Both the position numbers and the translations under genes were made by a program. From Todiramphus chloris collaris (taxonomy: Eukaryota > Chordata > Aves > Coraciiformes > Alcedinidae), in assembly GCA_025345505.1 (NCBI GenBank), contig JANVCC010000062.1, forward strand, positions 13,990,809-14,054,808: DNA of 64,000 nucleotides. Direction: 5' to 3'. Below are positions 50,902-59,376 of this stretch, piece after piece (within the stretch, counting starts at the first letter, position 1; the number at the start of each line of letters is the position of its first letter). The notes below the pieces were generated by a model. It saw only the letters and a program-made list of their open reading frames with translations, made no database searches and was not told the DNA's origin.

Positions 50902-50923
50902 GGGCGGGCGGGCGGGCGGGCGG
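50902..50923 (+). repeat. (GGGC)n tract, G-quadruplex candidate
   Basis: Five GGG runs separated by single C, about 300 bp upstream of the POU4F2 ATG. This satisfies the usual four-run G-quadruplex pattern. Confidence 0.75.
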
Positions 50924-51201
50924 CAGGCATCCCGCGCATCCCCCGCGCAATCCCCGCGCATCCCCGATTCGCCGGAGCCGCCTCTCCCGGCGCGTCCTCC
51001 CCGGCGGGTCTCGGGCAGCCGGCTGGGGAGCGAGTGGGATTTTAAAATTTTTTTAATTTTTTTTTTCCGAGGGGTGGGGGCGCGGGGAGGGGGCAGGGCT
51101 CCTGTGGCTTTTCCGGGGGGGTCCGGGCCCCCGGCCCCGCGCCCCTGCCTTCCTCCGGCAGCCGCCCGTCACCGGGCCGGGCCGCGGCGGCGGCAAGCAC
51201 C

Positions 51202-51504
51202 ATGATGATGTCCCTGAGCAGCAAGCAGCCCTTCGGCCTCCCCCACGGCGGCGGCAGCGGCGGCGGCGGCCTCCACGAAACCAAGTACTCGGCCCTGCAC
51301 ACCGCCTCGCCCTGCCCCTCCGCCGGCGCCGCCGCCCCCGCCGCCAGCTCCCCCAGCAGCACCGGTACCGGCGGCTCCGCCGGACGCGGCTCCGCCTCCG
51401 GCCCCGGCTCCGGATCCGGCAGCGGCGGCTCCGGCTCCGGCTCGGGCTCCGGCGGCGGCGGCGGCGCGGAGGCGATGCGGCGGGCCTGCCTGCCCGCCCC
51501 TCCG
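51202..51504 (+). CDS. POU4F2: POU4F2 coding exon 1
   Basis: Encodes residues 1-101. It begins at the first of three consecutive Met codons, with A at -3. The donor is CCTCCG|GTAGGT in phase 0. It contains the low-complexity Gly/Ser linker, which is GC-rich and a likely site of length variation. Confidence 0.95.
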
Positions 51505-52889
51505 GTAGGTGCCCGCCGCCCGCCGCCCCGCTTTATGGGGAGCCCCTCGGCGGCCCCCTGGATCCGCCTGATGATTTTTTCATGGCCGCGCAGCAAATCA
51601 CCCGGCGCCGCCGGGCGCTCGCCCAACTTATGCATGCGGCAGCTCTTGCCGCCCGTATTAATTTTTATGACCTGGGATGCTGCGTGCGGCTGGTGCGTGT
51701 GTCCGTTCGTCCGTCCGTCCGTCCGCCCGCCGCCGGCTGCCTCTGTGCGAGCGGCTGCGCGCCGCGCCCGCTCCCTCGCCCCGCTCGCTCCCTCCGCTCC
51801 TCTCCTCTCCCCCCCCCCCGCCCCCCCACCCCCCTTCTCCAGGATTTCTCTTTTAACATGCTGGGAAGGTTTTAGTGGCACGGCGGAGTGCGCGGGGAGG
51901 CGAATTCCCTGCTGAGCGTTATGTGTGCCTTCTATTTGCAATTGCAGAGCAATATATTCGGCGGTCTGGACGAGAGCCTGCTGGCCCGCGCCGAAGCCCT
52001 GGCAGCGGTGGACATCGTCTCCCCGAGCAAGAGCCACCACCACCACCCGCCGCACCACAGCCCCTTCAAGCCGGACGCCACCTACCACACCATGAACACC
52101 ATCCCCTGCACCTCGGCCGCCTCCTCCTCCTCGGTGCCCATCTCCCACCCGTCCGCCCTGTCGGGCACCCATCACCACCATCACCACCACCACCATCACC
52201 ACCACCAGCCCCACCAGGCGCTGGAGGGGGAACTCTTGGAGCACCTGACGCCGGGGCTGGCGCTGGGGGCCATGGCGGCCCCCGACGGCGCCGTGGTCTC
52301 CACGCCGGGCCACGCTCCGCACATGGCCGGCATGAACCCCATGCACCCGGCGGCGCTGGGCATGGCCCACGCCCACGGGCTGCCGGCCCACATGGGCTGC
52401 ATGAGCGACGTGGACGCCGACCCCCGCGACTTGGAGGCCTTCGCCGAGCGCTTCAAGCAGCGCCGCATCAAGCTGGGGGTGACCCAGGCCGACGTGGGCT
52501 CGGCGCTGGCCAACCTGAAGATCCCGGGGGTGGGCTCCCTCAGCCAGAGCACCATCTGCCGTTTCGAGTCCCTCACCCTCTCCCACAACAACATGATCGC
52601 CCTCAAGCCCATCCTGCAGGCCTGGCTGGAGGAGGCCGAGAAGTCCCACCGCGAGAAGCTGGCCAAGCCCGAGCTCTTCAGCGGCGCGGAGAAGAAGCGC
52701 AAGCGGACCTCCATCGCCGCCCCCGAGAAGCGCTCGCTGGAGGCCTACTTCGCCCTCCAGCCCCGGCCCTCCTCCGAGAAGATCGCCGCCATCGCCGAGA
52801 AGCTGGACCTCAAGAAGAACGTGGTCCGCGTCTGGTTCTGCAACCAGCGCCAGAAGCAGAAGCGCATGAAGTACTCAGCCGGCATCTGA
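51202..52889 (+). CDS. POU4F2: POU4F2 (BRN3B), POU class 4 homeobox transcription factor, complete
   Basis: Join(51202-51504, 51948-52889) encodes 414 residues (human about 409). It is a nuclear DNA-binding activator required for retinal ganglion cell differentiation and acts in other sensory neurons. The start MMMSLSSKQPF matches the POU4F2 N-terminus. A Gly/Ser linker spans about residues 53-90, followed by EAMRRACLP. The POU-IV box NIFGGLDESLLARAEALA begins at residue 103. His-rich segments lie at 131-138, and a 12-His run at 176-187. The POU-specific domain is about 255-332 (FAERFKQRRIKLGVTQADVG) and the homeodomain 350-409, with recognition helix VWFCNQRQKQKR; the C-terminus is YSAGI. 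The N-terminal sequence and Gly/Ser plus His tracts separate it from POU4F1 and POU4F3. It lies head to head with SLC10A7, as in human. Confidence 0.98.
51505..51947 (+). other. POU4F2 intron
   Basis: A 443-bp GT-AG intron. The acceptor is TATTTGCAATTGCAG|AGC at 51946-51947. It contains a (CGTC)n tract near 51706-51727 and a long C/T tract at about 51786-51840. The single-intron structure and its position before the POU-IV box are conserved in POU4 genes. Confidence 0.92.
51948..52889 (+). CDS. POU4F2: POU4F2 coding exon 2
   Basis: Encodes residues 102-414 and the TGA stop at 52887-52889. It contains the POU-IV box, His tracts, POU-specific domain and homeodomain, and is almost colinear with mammalian POU4F2. 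The small differences from human that I noticed are conservative, for example L for I in the YFALQPRPS part of the homeodomain. The antisense frame 51042-52649 is open only because of codon bias. Confidence 0.97.
   Translation, partial: SNIFGGLDESLLARAEALAAVDIVSPSKSHHHHPPHHSPFKPDATYHTMNTIPCTSAASSSSVPISHPSALSGTHHHHHHHHHHHHQPHQALEGELLEHLTPGLALGAMAAPDGAVVSTPGHAPHMAGMNPMHPAALGMAHAHGLPAHMGCMSDVDADPRDLEAFAERFKQRRIKLGVTQADVGSALANLKIPGVGSLSQSTICRFESLTLSHNNMIALKPILQAWLEEAEKSHREKLAKPELFSGAEKKRKRTSIAAPEKRSLEAYFALQPRPSSEKIAAIAEKLDLKKNVVRVWFCNQRQKQKRMKYSAGI
52170..52205 (+). repeat. CAY repeat encoding the 12-His tract of POU4F2
   Basis: Twelve consecutive CAC/CAT codons (His176-187) just upstream of QPHQALEGELLEHL. 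Histidine tracts are typical of POU4F2 and related nuclear factors and can act as nuclear-speckle targeting signals. Confidence 0.9.
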
Positions 52890-52927
52890 GCCGGCCGCGG
52901 AGGAGAATCAACAGCACTGTCATCGTT

Positions 52928-52951
52928 AAAAAAAAAAAAAAAAAAAAAAAA
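52928..52951 (+). repeat. A24 homopolymer at the start of the POU4F2 3' UTR
   Basis: A genomic poly-A run about 40 nt after the stop codon. It is a strong internal priming site for oligo-dT methods. Confidence 0.9.
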
Positions 52952-53995
52952 CAAACAAACGACAACAACAATTAAAAAAAAAAGGAAAGGAGGAAAAAAA
53001 AAACCCTCACCCCACCGCCCCCAGTCTACCCCACCGCCTGCCCGCGCCCAACTTTCGGGGGGACCTTCCCCGCGGAGCTGCCGCCCGGACCCGCCCCGGC
53101 AAGTACCGCTGGTTTTTATTCTTAACAGACCTCGCCTGGGTGCAAGCGCGAAAGGTGCCCTGCGCAGAGGCGTGTCCGCGATGTCCTGGTGTTCTCGGGA
53201 CCCAAACTTGAATCTAGAGTTGAGGCTTGCGCCGCGAGAGACGTCTCAAAAGTATTTTGATTTAAATAATAATAATGATGACTAAAAAAAAAAAAAAGAT
53301 GGCAGGTTTTTCTGCTTTTACACTGCGTATTATAAATATATAAATATATATATATTTTTACTGTGGTTATTATCTTTTTCCTCTGAAGTTATAATGCTTA
53401 GGGAAAGAGCTGATCCTGCTGTGTTCACTGGTCTTCAAAAGCTATTATTAGATTACTGCCAAACAACCCCTTGTAAATTATTAATTTATCTCTCTAGCAA
53501 CTTCATTTTGTGCTCATTCTAATTAATTACACCTCTTAATCTAAGTCTTGATAAAAGTAAAAAAAAAAAAATGGATAGTGAGAATCAAATATTTTGTGTT
53601 GGTAGGATTTATGAACGTGAGCTTTTCTCTTCTTCTGAACGTCCCTTTTGGCCATCTGTAAATTGTCACCTGAACCTAAGGTATTTCTCTGGCGAGTATT
53701 CTTATTCGTACGGCGTCGGCACCCTATAGTAGATGTCCTACATTATTTGTGTAGCCTGATTCACTGTCCGAGGTATTTGTTTACCGCGTTACATATTTAA
53801 TGGGGATTCCCATATTGTCCCCACCACACACTGCTCCCGAAGCGAGAAAGGACGAGGCCGTGTAGGTGACAGCGTGGGAGGGGAAGGGGGTTGTCGCTTC
53901 GGGTTTCTTGCCAGCACAATATCCGTCTTTCTCGATTTCAAAGCTGTATCGCGACGGTATTCAGACCGGCTTGGTTATTTATATATCCGATTGAT

Positions 53996-54032
53996 TATTT
54001 ATTTATTTATTTATTTGGTTGGTTGGTCGGTT
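53996..54032 (+). repeat. (TTTA)n followed by (GGTT)n microsatellite
   Basis: About five TTTA units then four GGTT-like units within the probable POU4F2 3' UTR. Confidence 0.85.
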
Positions 54033-54197
54033 ATTTATTACCTTTAATTGCAATACTTTCCCTTGGAGGAAAGTCCCTTTTGGAGGTCTGTTTGTAGAAA
54101 AGCCAAATCTAAATTTATAGGAAAGGGAGCGAGCGAGCGAGGCTGCACTGCTTGTAAATTCACAAACGGTTTGGTACATTTCTTTTGGAACAACAAC

Positions 54198-54203
54198 AAT
54201 AAA
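54198..54203 (+). terminator. Candidate proximal polyadenylation signal (AATAAA)
   Basis: A canonical hexamer about 1.3 kb downstream of the POU4F2 stop. A GT-rich region lies about 155 bp further on, so it could give a shorter 3' UTR. Confidence 0.4.
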
Positions 54204-54356
54204 ACGAGGGTACTCGGTTGGGTACCTGTATGTATTGTAAATATTTCATTGGCGTTGACGCACATATAGATATATTCTTACAGATTCCGCTGTATCGCTG
54301 TTCTATCTGAGACTGTTTGAAGTCTTAAGTTCTGTACATGACCCGATTTCGTTGGT

Positions 54357-54470
54357 TTGGGGTTTTGTTGTTGGTTTGGGGTTTTTTTTTTGTTTGTTTT
54401 GGTTTTTGTTTTTGGTTTGGTTTGTTGTTGTTGGGTTTTTTGTTTGTTTTTGGGGTTTTTTTGTTAATAG
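54357..54470 (+). repeat. GT-rich low-complexity tract (GGTTTGGGGTTTT type)
   Basis: More than 100 bp almost free of A and C, in the probable 3' UTR, made of irregular GGTTT/GTTTT units. In RNA it would be a GU-rich element. Confidence 0.8.
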
Positions 54471-54530
54471 GAGGTTTATTTATTCTAGTAATGTATTAAG
54501 TTATTTTTAAATGTTGTTAAATCGTCTTTC

Positions 54531-54536
54531 ATTAAA
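54531..54536 (+). terminator. Candidate distal polyadenylation signal (ATTAAA)
   Basis: The common variant hexamer, within an A-rich stretch that separates AT-rich 3' UTR-like sequence from the next CpG island. It is the likely end of the full-length POU4F2 transcript. Confidence 0.5.
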
Positions 54537-54660
54537 AAAAAAAAAAAAGAAAAAAAGAAAAAAGGTTTTTAACGTTTTCTTGGCAAACCTCATTTGCTGC
54601 TTCTGGTTTCCCACCGCCAGCCCGAGCCCAGGGCCGGTCACACCCCGCGGCGAGATGGCT

Positions 54661-54691
<31 letters not shown>

Positions 54692-54703
54692 CGTGTGCGT
54701 GTG
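54661..54703 (+). repeat. (GT)n / (GTGC) microsatellite
   Basis: About 43 bp of alternating purine-pyrimidine GT/GC, just downstream of the probable POU4F2 transcript end. It can adopt Z-DNA. Confidence 0.88.
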
Positions 54704-55660
54704 CTGCACCTCACTGCCCGCCTGCAGCCCCCCGCAGCACCGAGCGGATTGCGACCCACGGGGAGCGGCCCCGGGGTGCGGGCGGCAGCACCACGGACAG
54801 CGCCGCGCCCCGCCCCGCCCGCGCGGGTGGCCGAGTGCGTGGCTGTGATTGTGCGGGGGGGGGGGGGGGTAGAGGTGTGGGGGTGCCCCCGGTACCCAAG
54901 CCGCTCTGCCTCCCGGCGCGGGGGGAGTCAAAAGTGCGACGCATGCACACGCGCGGGGAAAAAAAAAAAAACAAACCAAAACAGAAAAGATAAAGGGAAG
55001 AAAAAAGTGATTTGCCCGCGTGGCGCTCACAAAAGCCGGGGAAACCCGACGGCGGCGGGCGGGGATCGGGGAGAGGAGATCATACACGAGCCTCTATTAA
55101 ATATTCATATTTCCGCCCAGCCACCAGCTCCAGATGCATCTTCAAAGCCACCCGGGCACTCCGCGGGTGCTGGCCTGCTGGCACGGCCGGGAGGTGGCTC
55201 CGCGGGCGCGGAGGCAGCGCCTTGTCCTCCTCGGCCCAGCCGACCCTCTGTGGACCCGGCCTGGCCAGCGCTTGTCGCTATCGTTACCGTCATTGCTACC
55301 GCAACGGTGCCGTACAGTCCCGCGGGAGCGCGGGGCTCCCGCAGGCGCGCAGGGTGGCTTGTCTTCTTCAGCCGCTGCCGTGGTTGAAGGCTCAGGGCGG
55401 CATTTGGGGAGGGGGTAGCACGCTCCTGCGCGCCCCGACGACGTCCAGGACTGAGCCCCATGCCGAGAAGCCACTCCCCCCCACCCTCCCCCGCAGGGAA
55501 ATGCCTCCCTGCCCTCCCCCCCCCCCCGAGTCTGGGCGGCCGCGCAACCTCCGCGGGTGCGGGGTCTTTTTAAGAGGAGAGGAAGGTCAGAATGGGTGAG
55601 AAAAGTGGCAGGGCGGGGACCGGTAGGACCCCTGACAGCAACAGAGAGCCCCCCCAAACC
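54700..55660. promoter_or_regulatory. Downstream CpG island 1
   Basis: GC/CpG-dense sequence starting about 150 bp past the probable end of POU4F2. It includes a G run at 54855-54869. No coding gene is recognised. It may be a non-coding transcript promoter or a Polycomb-type island. Confidence 0.5.
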
Positions 55661-55702
55661 AGTTAGTAGGCAGCGAACAGCCCCTGAACTGCCGCTTCGC
55701 CC

Positions 55703-56130
55703 TCTTAAATGAGCCATTCACTTAAAGGCTATTACGGGCGAATTAATAAATTACACAGCGAATTATTAAATCCAGATAATTACAAGGAATAAGTAAGTAA
55801 TCATTAGTTATCTCAGCTAATTACTGTGGGTCAGAACGAGCGAGAGTGTGAAATCCTCCTCGGGAATTGAAATTAACTTTGCACAGTGAGTCTCTCTGCT
55901 TGACATCCCCAGTCTGTAGGCACATGGCAGCTCCCCTGTGAGCTCGGCTTTCTATTTAACTTGGAGAGAATGGAAATAAAATTAAGTGGCGATGTGATAA
56001 TAGGAAGCTGCTTAGAAAGCAAACGCGGTGGGTTTTATTTTTTATCTTTTACTGCCTGGAGATAGACTGCTCTCTAGTTTCCCAAATTAAAAACCTGGGG
56101 CAATTTGTCGACTTCTTCCAGTACCTGCCT
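55703..56130. promoter_or_regulatory. Candidate conserved non-coding element downstream of POU4F2
   Basis: An AT-rich, non-repetitive block between CpG-rich segments, about 3 kb past the stop codon. It is dense in homeodomain cores: GAATTAATAAATTA, GAATTATTAAAT, GATAATTACA and GCTAATTACTG, near 55739-55835. It has no coding potential. Enhancer function is inferred. Confidence 0.5.
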
Positions 56131-56506
56131 GTCCCACACAGGCAGATTATTAACAAACGAAAAGGCAAAAAAGAGCCGGGGGAATGGGGGGGCAGAGGCG
56201 CCTGGGCTCCGAGAGACCCGAGGCGGGCACCCAGGCAGCCCCTCCGCTGAGCTCGGTACCGCTGTCCGGGCCGGAAAGGTCTGAGGCACCGGTGCGCTTT
56301 GTTTTGGGGAACAATAAGCTGCCGAGCCCTAATGAGGGTCCCTGTCTCTTCCGTTGATCTTTCGCCAGATCTCTCCGAGAGCCAGTGTTCTCCCCCCGCC
56401 ATCTATAACATCACTTCCCGGCTTTCCTTCACGTGTATCTTTTGTAAACAGCAAATCTATAGGTTGAAAGGCTCACGCTGCCCTCGCCGGGCTTTGACCG
56501 CATTAA

Positions 56507-56507
<1 letters not shown>

Positions 56508-56537
<30 letters not shown>

Positions 56538-56546
56538 ACTACAACT
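56508..56546 (+). repeat. (CAA)n microsatellite
   Basis: About ten CAA units with one interruption (CATCAA) at the left end. Confidence 0.88.
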
Positions 56547-56589
56547 GCTGTGCGCGCACGGCGAGGAAAAAGATGTAGGCTTCTTTGCC

Positions 56590-56815
56590 TTTATCAATTG
56601 CAATTAGGTGGACAGTCTTCCCTCTCTTCCCTTGCTCCAGTCTGGGATGATAATTAAAATTTAATGAAGCCTGGGAGTAGCAGAGCTCTGTCTGGGGGCT
56701 GTGGAATAGAATATTTTAACTGTACATTTACACCAAGTGTCTGGCTTCAAAGACGTGACTGCTTTTAATCTCGAATTAGAAAACCACAAACCTGAAATTA
56801 AATATTAGCCACCCT
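56590..56815. promoter_or_regulatory. Candidate conserved non-coding element
   Basis: An AT-rich block with CAATTGCAATTAG, ATAATTAAAATTTAATGAAG (from 56650), and TCGAATTAG. The ATAATTAA core is close to the BRN3 consensus. Unique sequence between low-complexity and CpG-rich neighbours. Confidence 0.42.
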
Positions 56816-56946
56816 CGGCTCCCCTTCCTTCCCTCCACACTGTCACGCCTGTGTTTGCCTGCTTGCCCCACGACACGCACACACCCACGTCTCGGGTCTC
56901 CAATTACCCTCGCGTTAATAATAGATGGCTTTGATGGGGTGCGGAT

Positions 56947-57001
56947 TTCCCCCTTTTCCTTTCTTTCTCTCTCTCTCTTTTTTTTTTTTTTTTTTTTTTT
57001 T
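56947..57001 (+). repeat. Polypyrimidine tract ending in T24
   Basis: A C/T-rich run ending in about 24 T, directly followed by taatag. It resembles a splice-acceptor tract upstream of the exon-like segment at 57064. Confidence 0.8.
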
Positions 57002-57063
57002 AATAGGGTTAATGCAATATTAATTACTCGTAGCTGCTATAAGAATGCGCTGCGTTTTTCCAG

Positions 57064-57126
57064 GAACAAATCGATGGATCGGGACAGCGAGTGCGGAGCA
57101 GGAGGCGCAGCCCCGGGGCCGCCCGG
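57064..57126 (+). other. Exon-like segment A (unknown transcript)
   Basis: Bounded by an acceptor TGCGTTTTTCCAG and a donor CCCGG|GTGAGT. It contains an ATG at 57074 opening MDRDSECGAGGAAPGPP, then GG at the junction. Joined to segment B at 57470 the frame stays open. I do not recognise a protein family, and chance splice-like sites in GC-rich DNA are a real alternative. Confidence 0.25.
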
Positions 57127-58410
57127 GTGAGTACGGCCGCCGGTGGGGCCCTCCGCGCCCGCGCAGCTCCCGCCTCGGCGGACGGCAGCGCGCCCTTGCG
57201 TAAGGATCGCTGCATGGGGAAGGATGGGGAGGTCGCTGTTCTTTCTCCCCAGACCCCTTCTCGTGGTAATGGAGGCTGCTGGTTTCGCGGGGTGGGCGGG
57301 GAGGATCCCGTCCCCCGGTTCCCCTCCCTCAGACCCCAGCAGTCGCCCTGCTTCTAAGGCTGGTTGTCCTGGAGCGATGACCGGGGAGGGGGGGGAAGGA
57401 CGACACGAGGGGAACAACGCTCCCCTCCCTTACTCTCTCACTCCTTTATTGATGTTATTATTTTGACAGGTGAGATTCCCCGGGCCCTCCCGGAGGAGGC
57501 AGCCCGGAGCCCGACTGAAAGGAGGGGAACTCCGCAAAGGTAAACGCGGCTCCTGGAGGGAGGAGGACAACCCGCAAATAAACGGGGCGGGGAGGAAATG
57601 AAAAAAAATTCTCACTCACCAGCTAAAAAAAATCCTCAAGAAAACTCCACGGGTTCTCACGGGCAGCCGGGAACCCCTTCCCGGGTGGGGCAGTTGCTGA
57701 CCCGCTCACACAGCTCCTCCGTGCCGGGGGCATCCCGGAGGCCGGGCAGGGCCGCGGCTGCCGCCGGCTCCCGGGCAGGGCCGGCCTGCGGGCGGGCAGG
57801 AGCCGCGGCAGTTCTACGGGGGCGGGTCACGCCCTTCCGTATTCCGCGGCCGGGCTCCCATCCGGCACTTGTTGCCAAAAAAAATTAAAAGTGAAGAAAA
57901 AAACCCCAAAACAAAACGAAAAACCTGTCCCCAAACTTAACATAACCGCCAAACCAAAACAACGGAGGAAGGAGGAAAAAAAAAAAAAAAGGCGCTTGCA
58001 TGAGCGTGGGGCGGCAGCTGGGACAGCCCCGGGAGCTGTGTGTGCGGGAGCCGGCTCCGCAGCTGGGCCCCCGCCTCGGATCTGCCCCAGCGCTCTGCGA
58101 CCGGGGCGGGCTGGGCCGACCCCAACCCCAACCCCCGCGGGCGCTTGGCACTATCCTACCCCGCGGGCACAGTCGCCCCTCCCTTCGGCCTCCTCCTCCT
58201 CCAGCAAACTCGTTTGGCCGCCGGGAGACCGTGGGGCGGTGGGGCCGGTGGGGTCCAGGGCGCTGGGGGGGTGGGGGGTGGGGGGATGGGGTGGGCAGGA
58301 GCGGGCGCGGCACCCCGCGGTATTTCCGCGGCGGACGGGGCCGGGGGGTGCGCGGCTCGTCCGGCTGCGGCACTTTCACCAGCGCGGCGGGGCTCGCCTC
58401 GCCTCTCCTC
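57080..58410. promoter_or_regulatory. Downstream CpG island 2
   Basis: GC/CpG-dense segments at about 57080-57420, 57470-57860 and 57990-58410, broken by an A-rich stretch at about 57866-57990. Long ORFs in several frames are compositional. Role unknown; possibly a non-coding RNA promoter or Polycomb-type island. Confidence 0.5.
57470..57539 (+). other. Exon-like segment B (unknown transcript)
   Basis: The acceptor TTATTATTTTGACAG precedes 57470 and the donor CAAAG|GTAAAC follows 57539. In the frame set by segment A it reads 23 basic-rich codons (starting VRFPGPSRRR) without a stop. The acceptor is immediately followed by GTGAG, so it also fits a recursive-splicing site. No family assigned. 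Confidence 0.22.
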
Positions 58411-58424
58411 CCCGTTTATACAGA

Positions 58425-58650
58425 ACAGGTTAATTTACATAAAGTCCTTAAGGCAAATAACTGTTGGGGCTCTAATTTATATCTGATCGAAAATTAGCCG
58501 TCATTATGCGCTCCATTAGCAGCGTCTTTAATGTGCTTCTAAGCACCATTTGTCAAGCGGCTTGTTAATATCCTTCAAGTCTTTAAAGTTGAGAGCTCAT
58601 TAAAGAGTGCGCTCTGTTATTGATGTAATTTAGATGAGTTTGGAAGAGCG
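58425..58650. promoter_or_regulatory. Candidate POU4F2 downstream enhancer
   Basis: A sharply bounded AT-rich block between two CpG islands, about 5.6 kb downstream of the stop codon. It contains GTTAATTTACATAA, AAAATTAGC, CATTATGCGCTCCATTAGC and GCTCATTAA at 58595-58603. The last matches the BRN3 core RCTCATTAAY except for its final base. There is no coding or transposon signature. Regulatory role inferred. Confidence 0.5.
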
Positions 58651-58990
58651 AGTGCACCGCGGACAACCTGGATGAGCGGGGAGAGGCTGGGGCTCCCCCC
58701 GGGGCTGCGGGAGCGGCACCCCGGCGCGACAGCCCTTCCCCGTGGCGCCGGGACCCCGGCCGAGGGCGGCCCGGGGCTTGTCTCCGTGCTCGGGCGTTGG
58801 ACATTCTCCGGCAAAAGGGGGGCCGGGGAGGGGGAGAGCCTGTTTTGGCTGAGGCTGAGTAAACCCGCTTAATGGTGTGAAGGCACGATTCCGCCGTCTC
58901 TCCCCGACTCCGTCGGAAGAGCATAAAGGCCAATAAATTACCTCCGCTGCTTATCTGAAAATCCATCTATTCTGCCGGTTTTTTCCGTTG

Positions 58991-59021
58991 TTTATTTATT
59001 TATTTATTTATTTATTTATTT
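58991..59021 (+). repeat. (TTTA)n microsatellite
   Basis: About eight perfect TTTA units between an AT-rich block and a CpG island. Confidence 0.92.
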
Positions 59022-59317
59022 CCGCTGGCGTGGGTCGCGTTGGCGCAACACGACGAAGCCGGCCCAGGAGGGCGGGCTGCCGGGGAGCGCCCCGCCGGCT
59101 CCCCCGGGGGGGCTCCGCAGGGTCTGCGCGGCGGCGGGTCCTGCCCGCCTCTGGAGACCTGCTCCGCCTCTCCCCGCCCGAAATCCTCCCGCAAAGCAGG
59201 CGGGGAGAGGGAAGTCCCGTCTGAGCCGTGTGTCCCCCACCTCCCCCGGGCGGTGCGGAGCGCGGCGGGGGCTTTGCGGGGAGGGTCGTCCCCTGCGCCG
59301 CCGTCCCCGGGCTTCCC

Positions 59318-59376
59318 CCAGGCGAAAGCAATAAAGCGGGTAATTAGACTGCTAAAGATGGATGTAAATAACGGGG
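59318..59376. promoter_or_regulatory. Short AT-rich candidate element inside CpG island
   Basis: About 60 bp with CAATAAAGCGGGTAATTAGACTG-type content, standing out from the flanking island. It contains a TAATTAG homeodomain core at 59341-59347. Inference only. Confidence 0.35.

Larger units (their letters stand above)
50200..53200. promoter_or_regulatory. CpG island covering the POU4F2 promoter and gene
   Basis: Continuous GC/CpG-dense sequence from the proximal promoter through both coding exons. The core promoter cannot be placed exactly. A TTTTAAAATTTTTTTAA stretch at about 51040-51060, some 150 bp upstream of the ATG, is the only TATA-like sequence and may lie in the 5' UTR or core promoter. 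G-rich tracts (50774-50801, 50902-50923) lie upstream. Confidence 0.7.
52890..54560 (+). other. Probable POU4F2 3' UTR
   Basis: About 1.67 kb of AT-rich sequence following the stop codon. It starts with an A24 run at 52928-52951. Candidate polyadenylation signals are AATAAA at 54198-54203 and ATTAAA at 54531-54536. The latter follows a TTAAGTTATTTTTAAATGTTG-like stretch that resembles the end of vertebrate POU4F2 messages. A GT-rich segment at 54357-54470 lies between them. The exact end is inferred. Confidence 0.6.

Noticed and set aside
51042..52649. 535-codon antisense ORF over POU4F2
   Set aside because: It is the complement of GC-rich coding sequence and the intron. Its composition is Gly/Ala/Arg/Pro-rich with no domain. 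The sense strand is clearly POU4F2.
53891..54265. Short ORFs in the POU4F2 3' UTR
   Set aside because: Built on TTTA/GGTT repeats; no coding signal.
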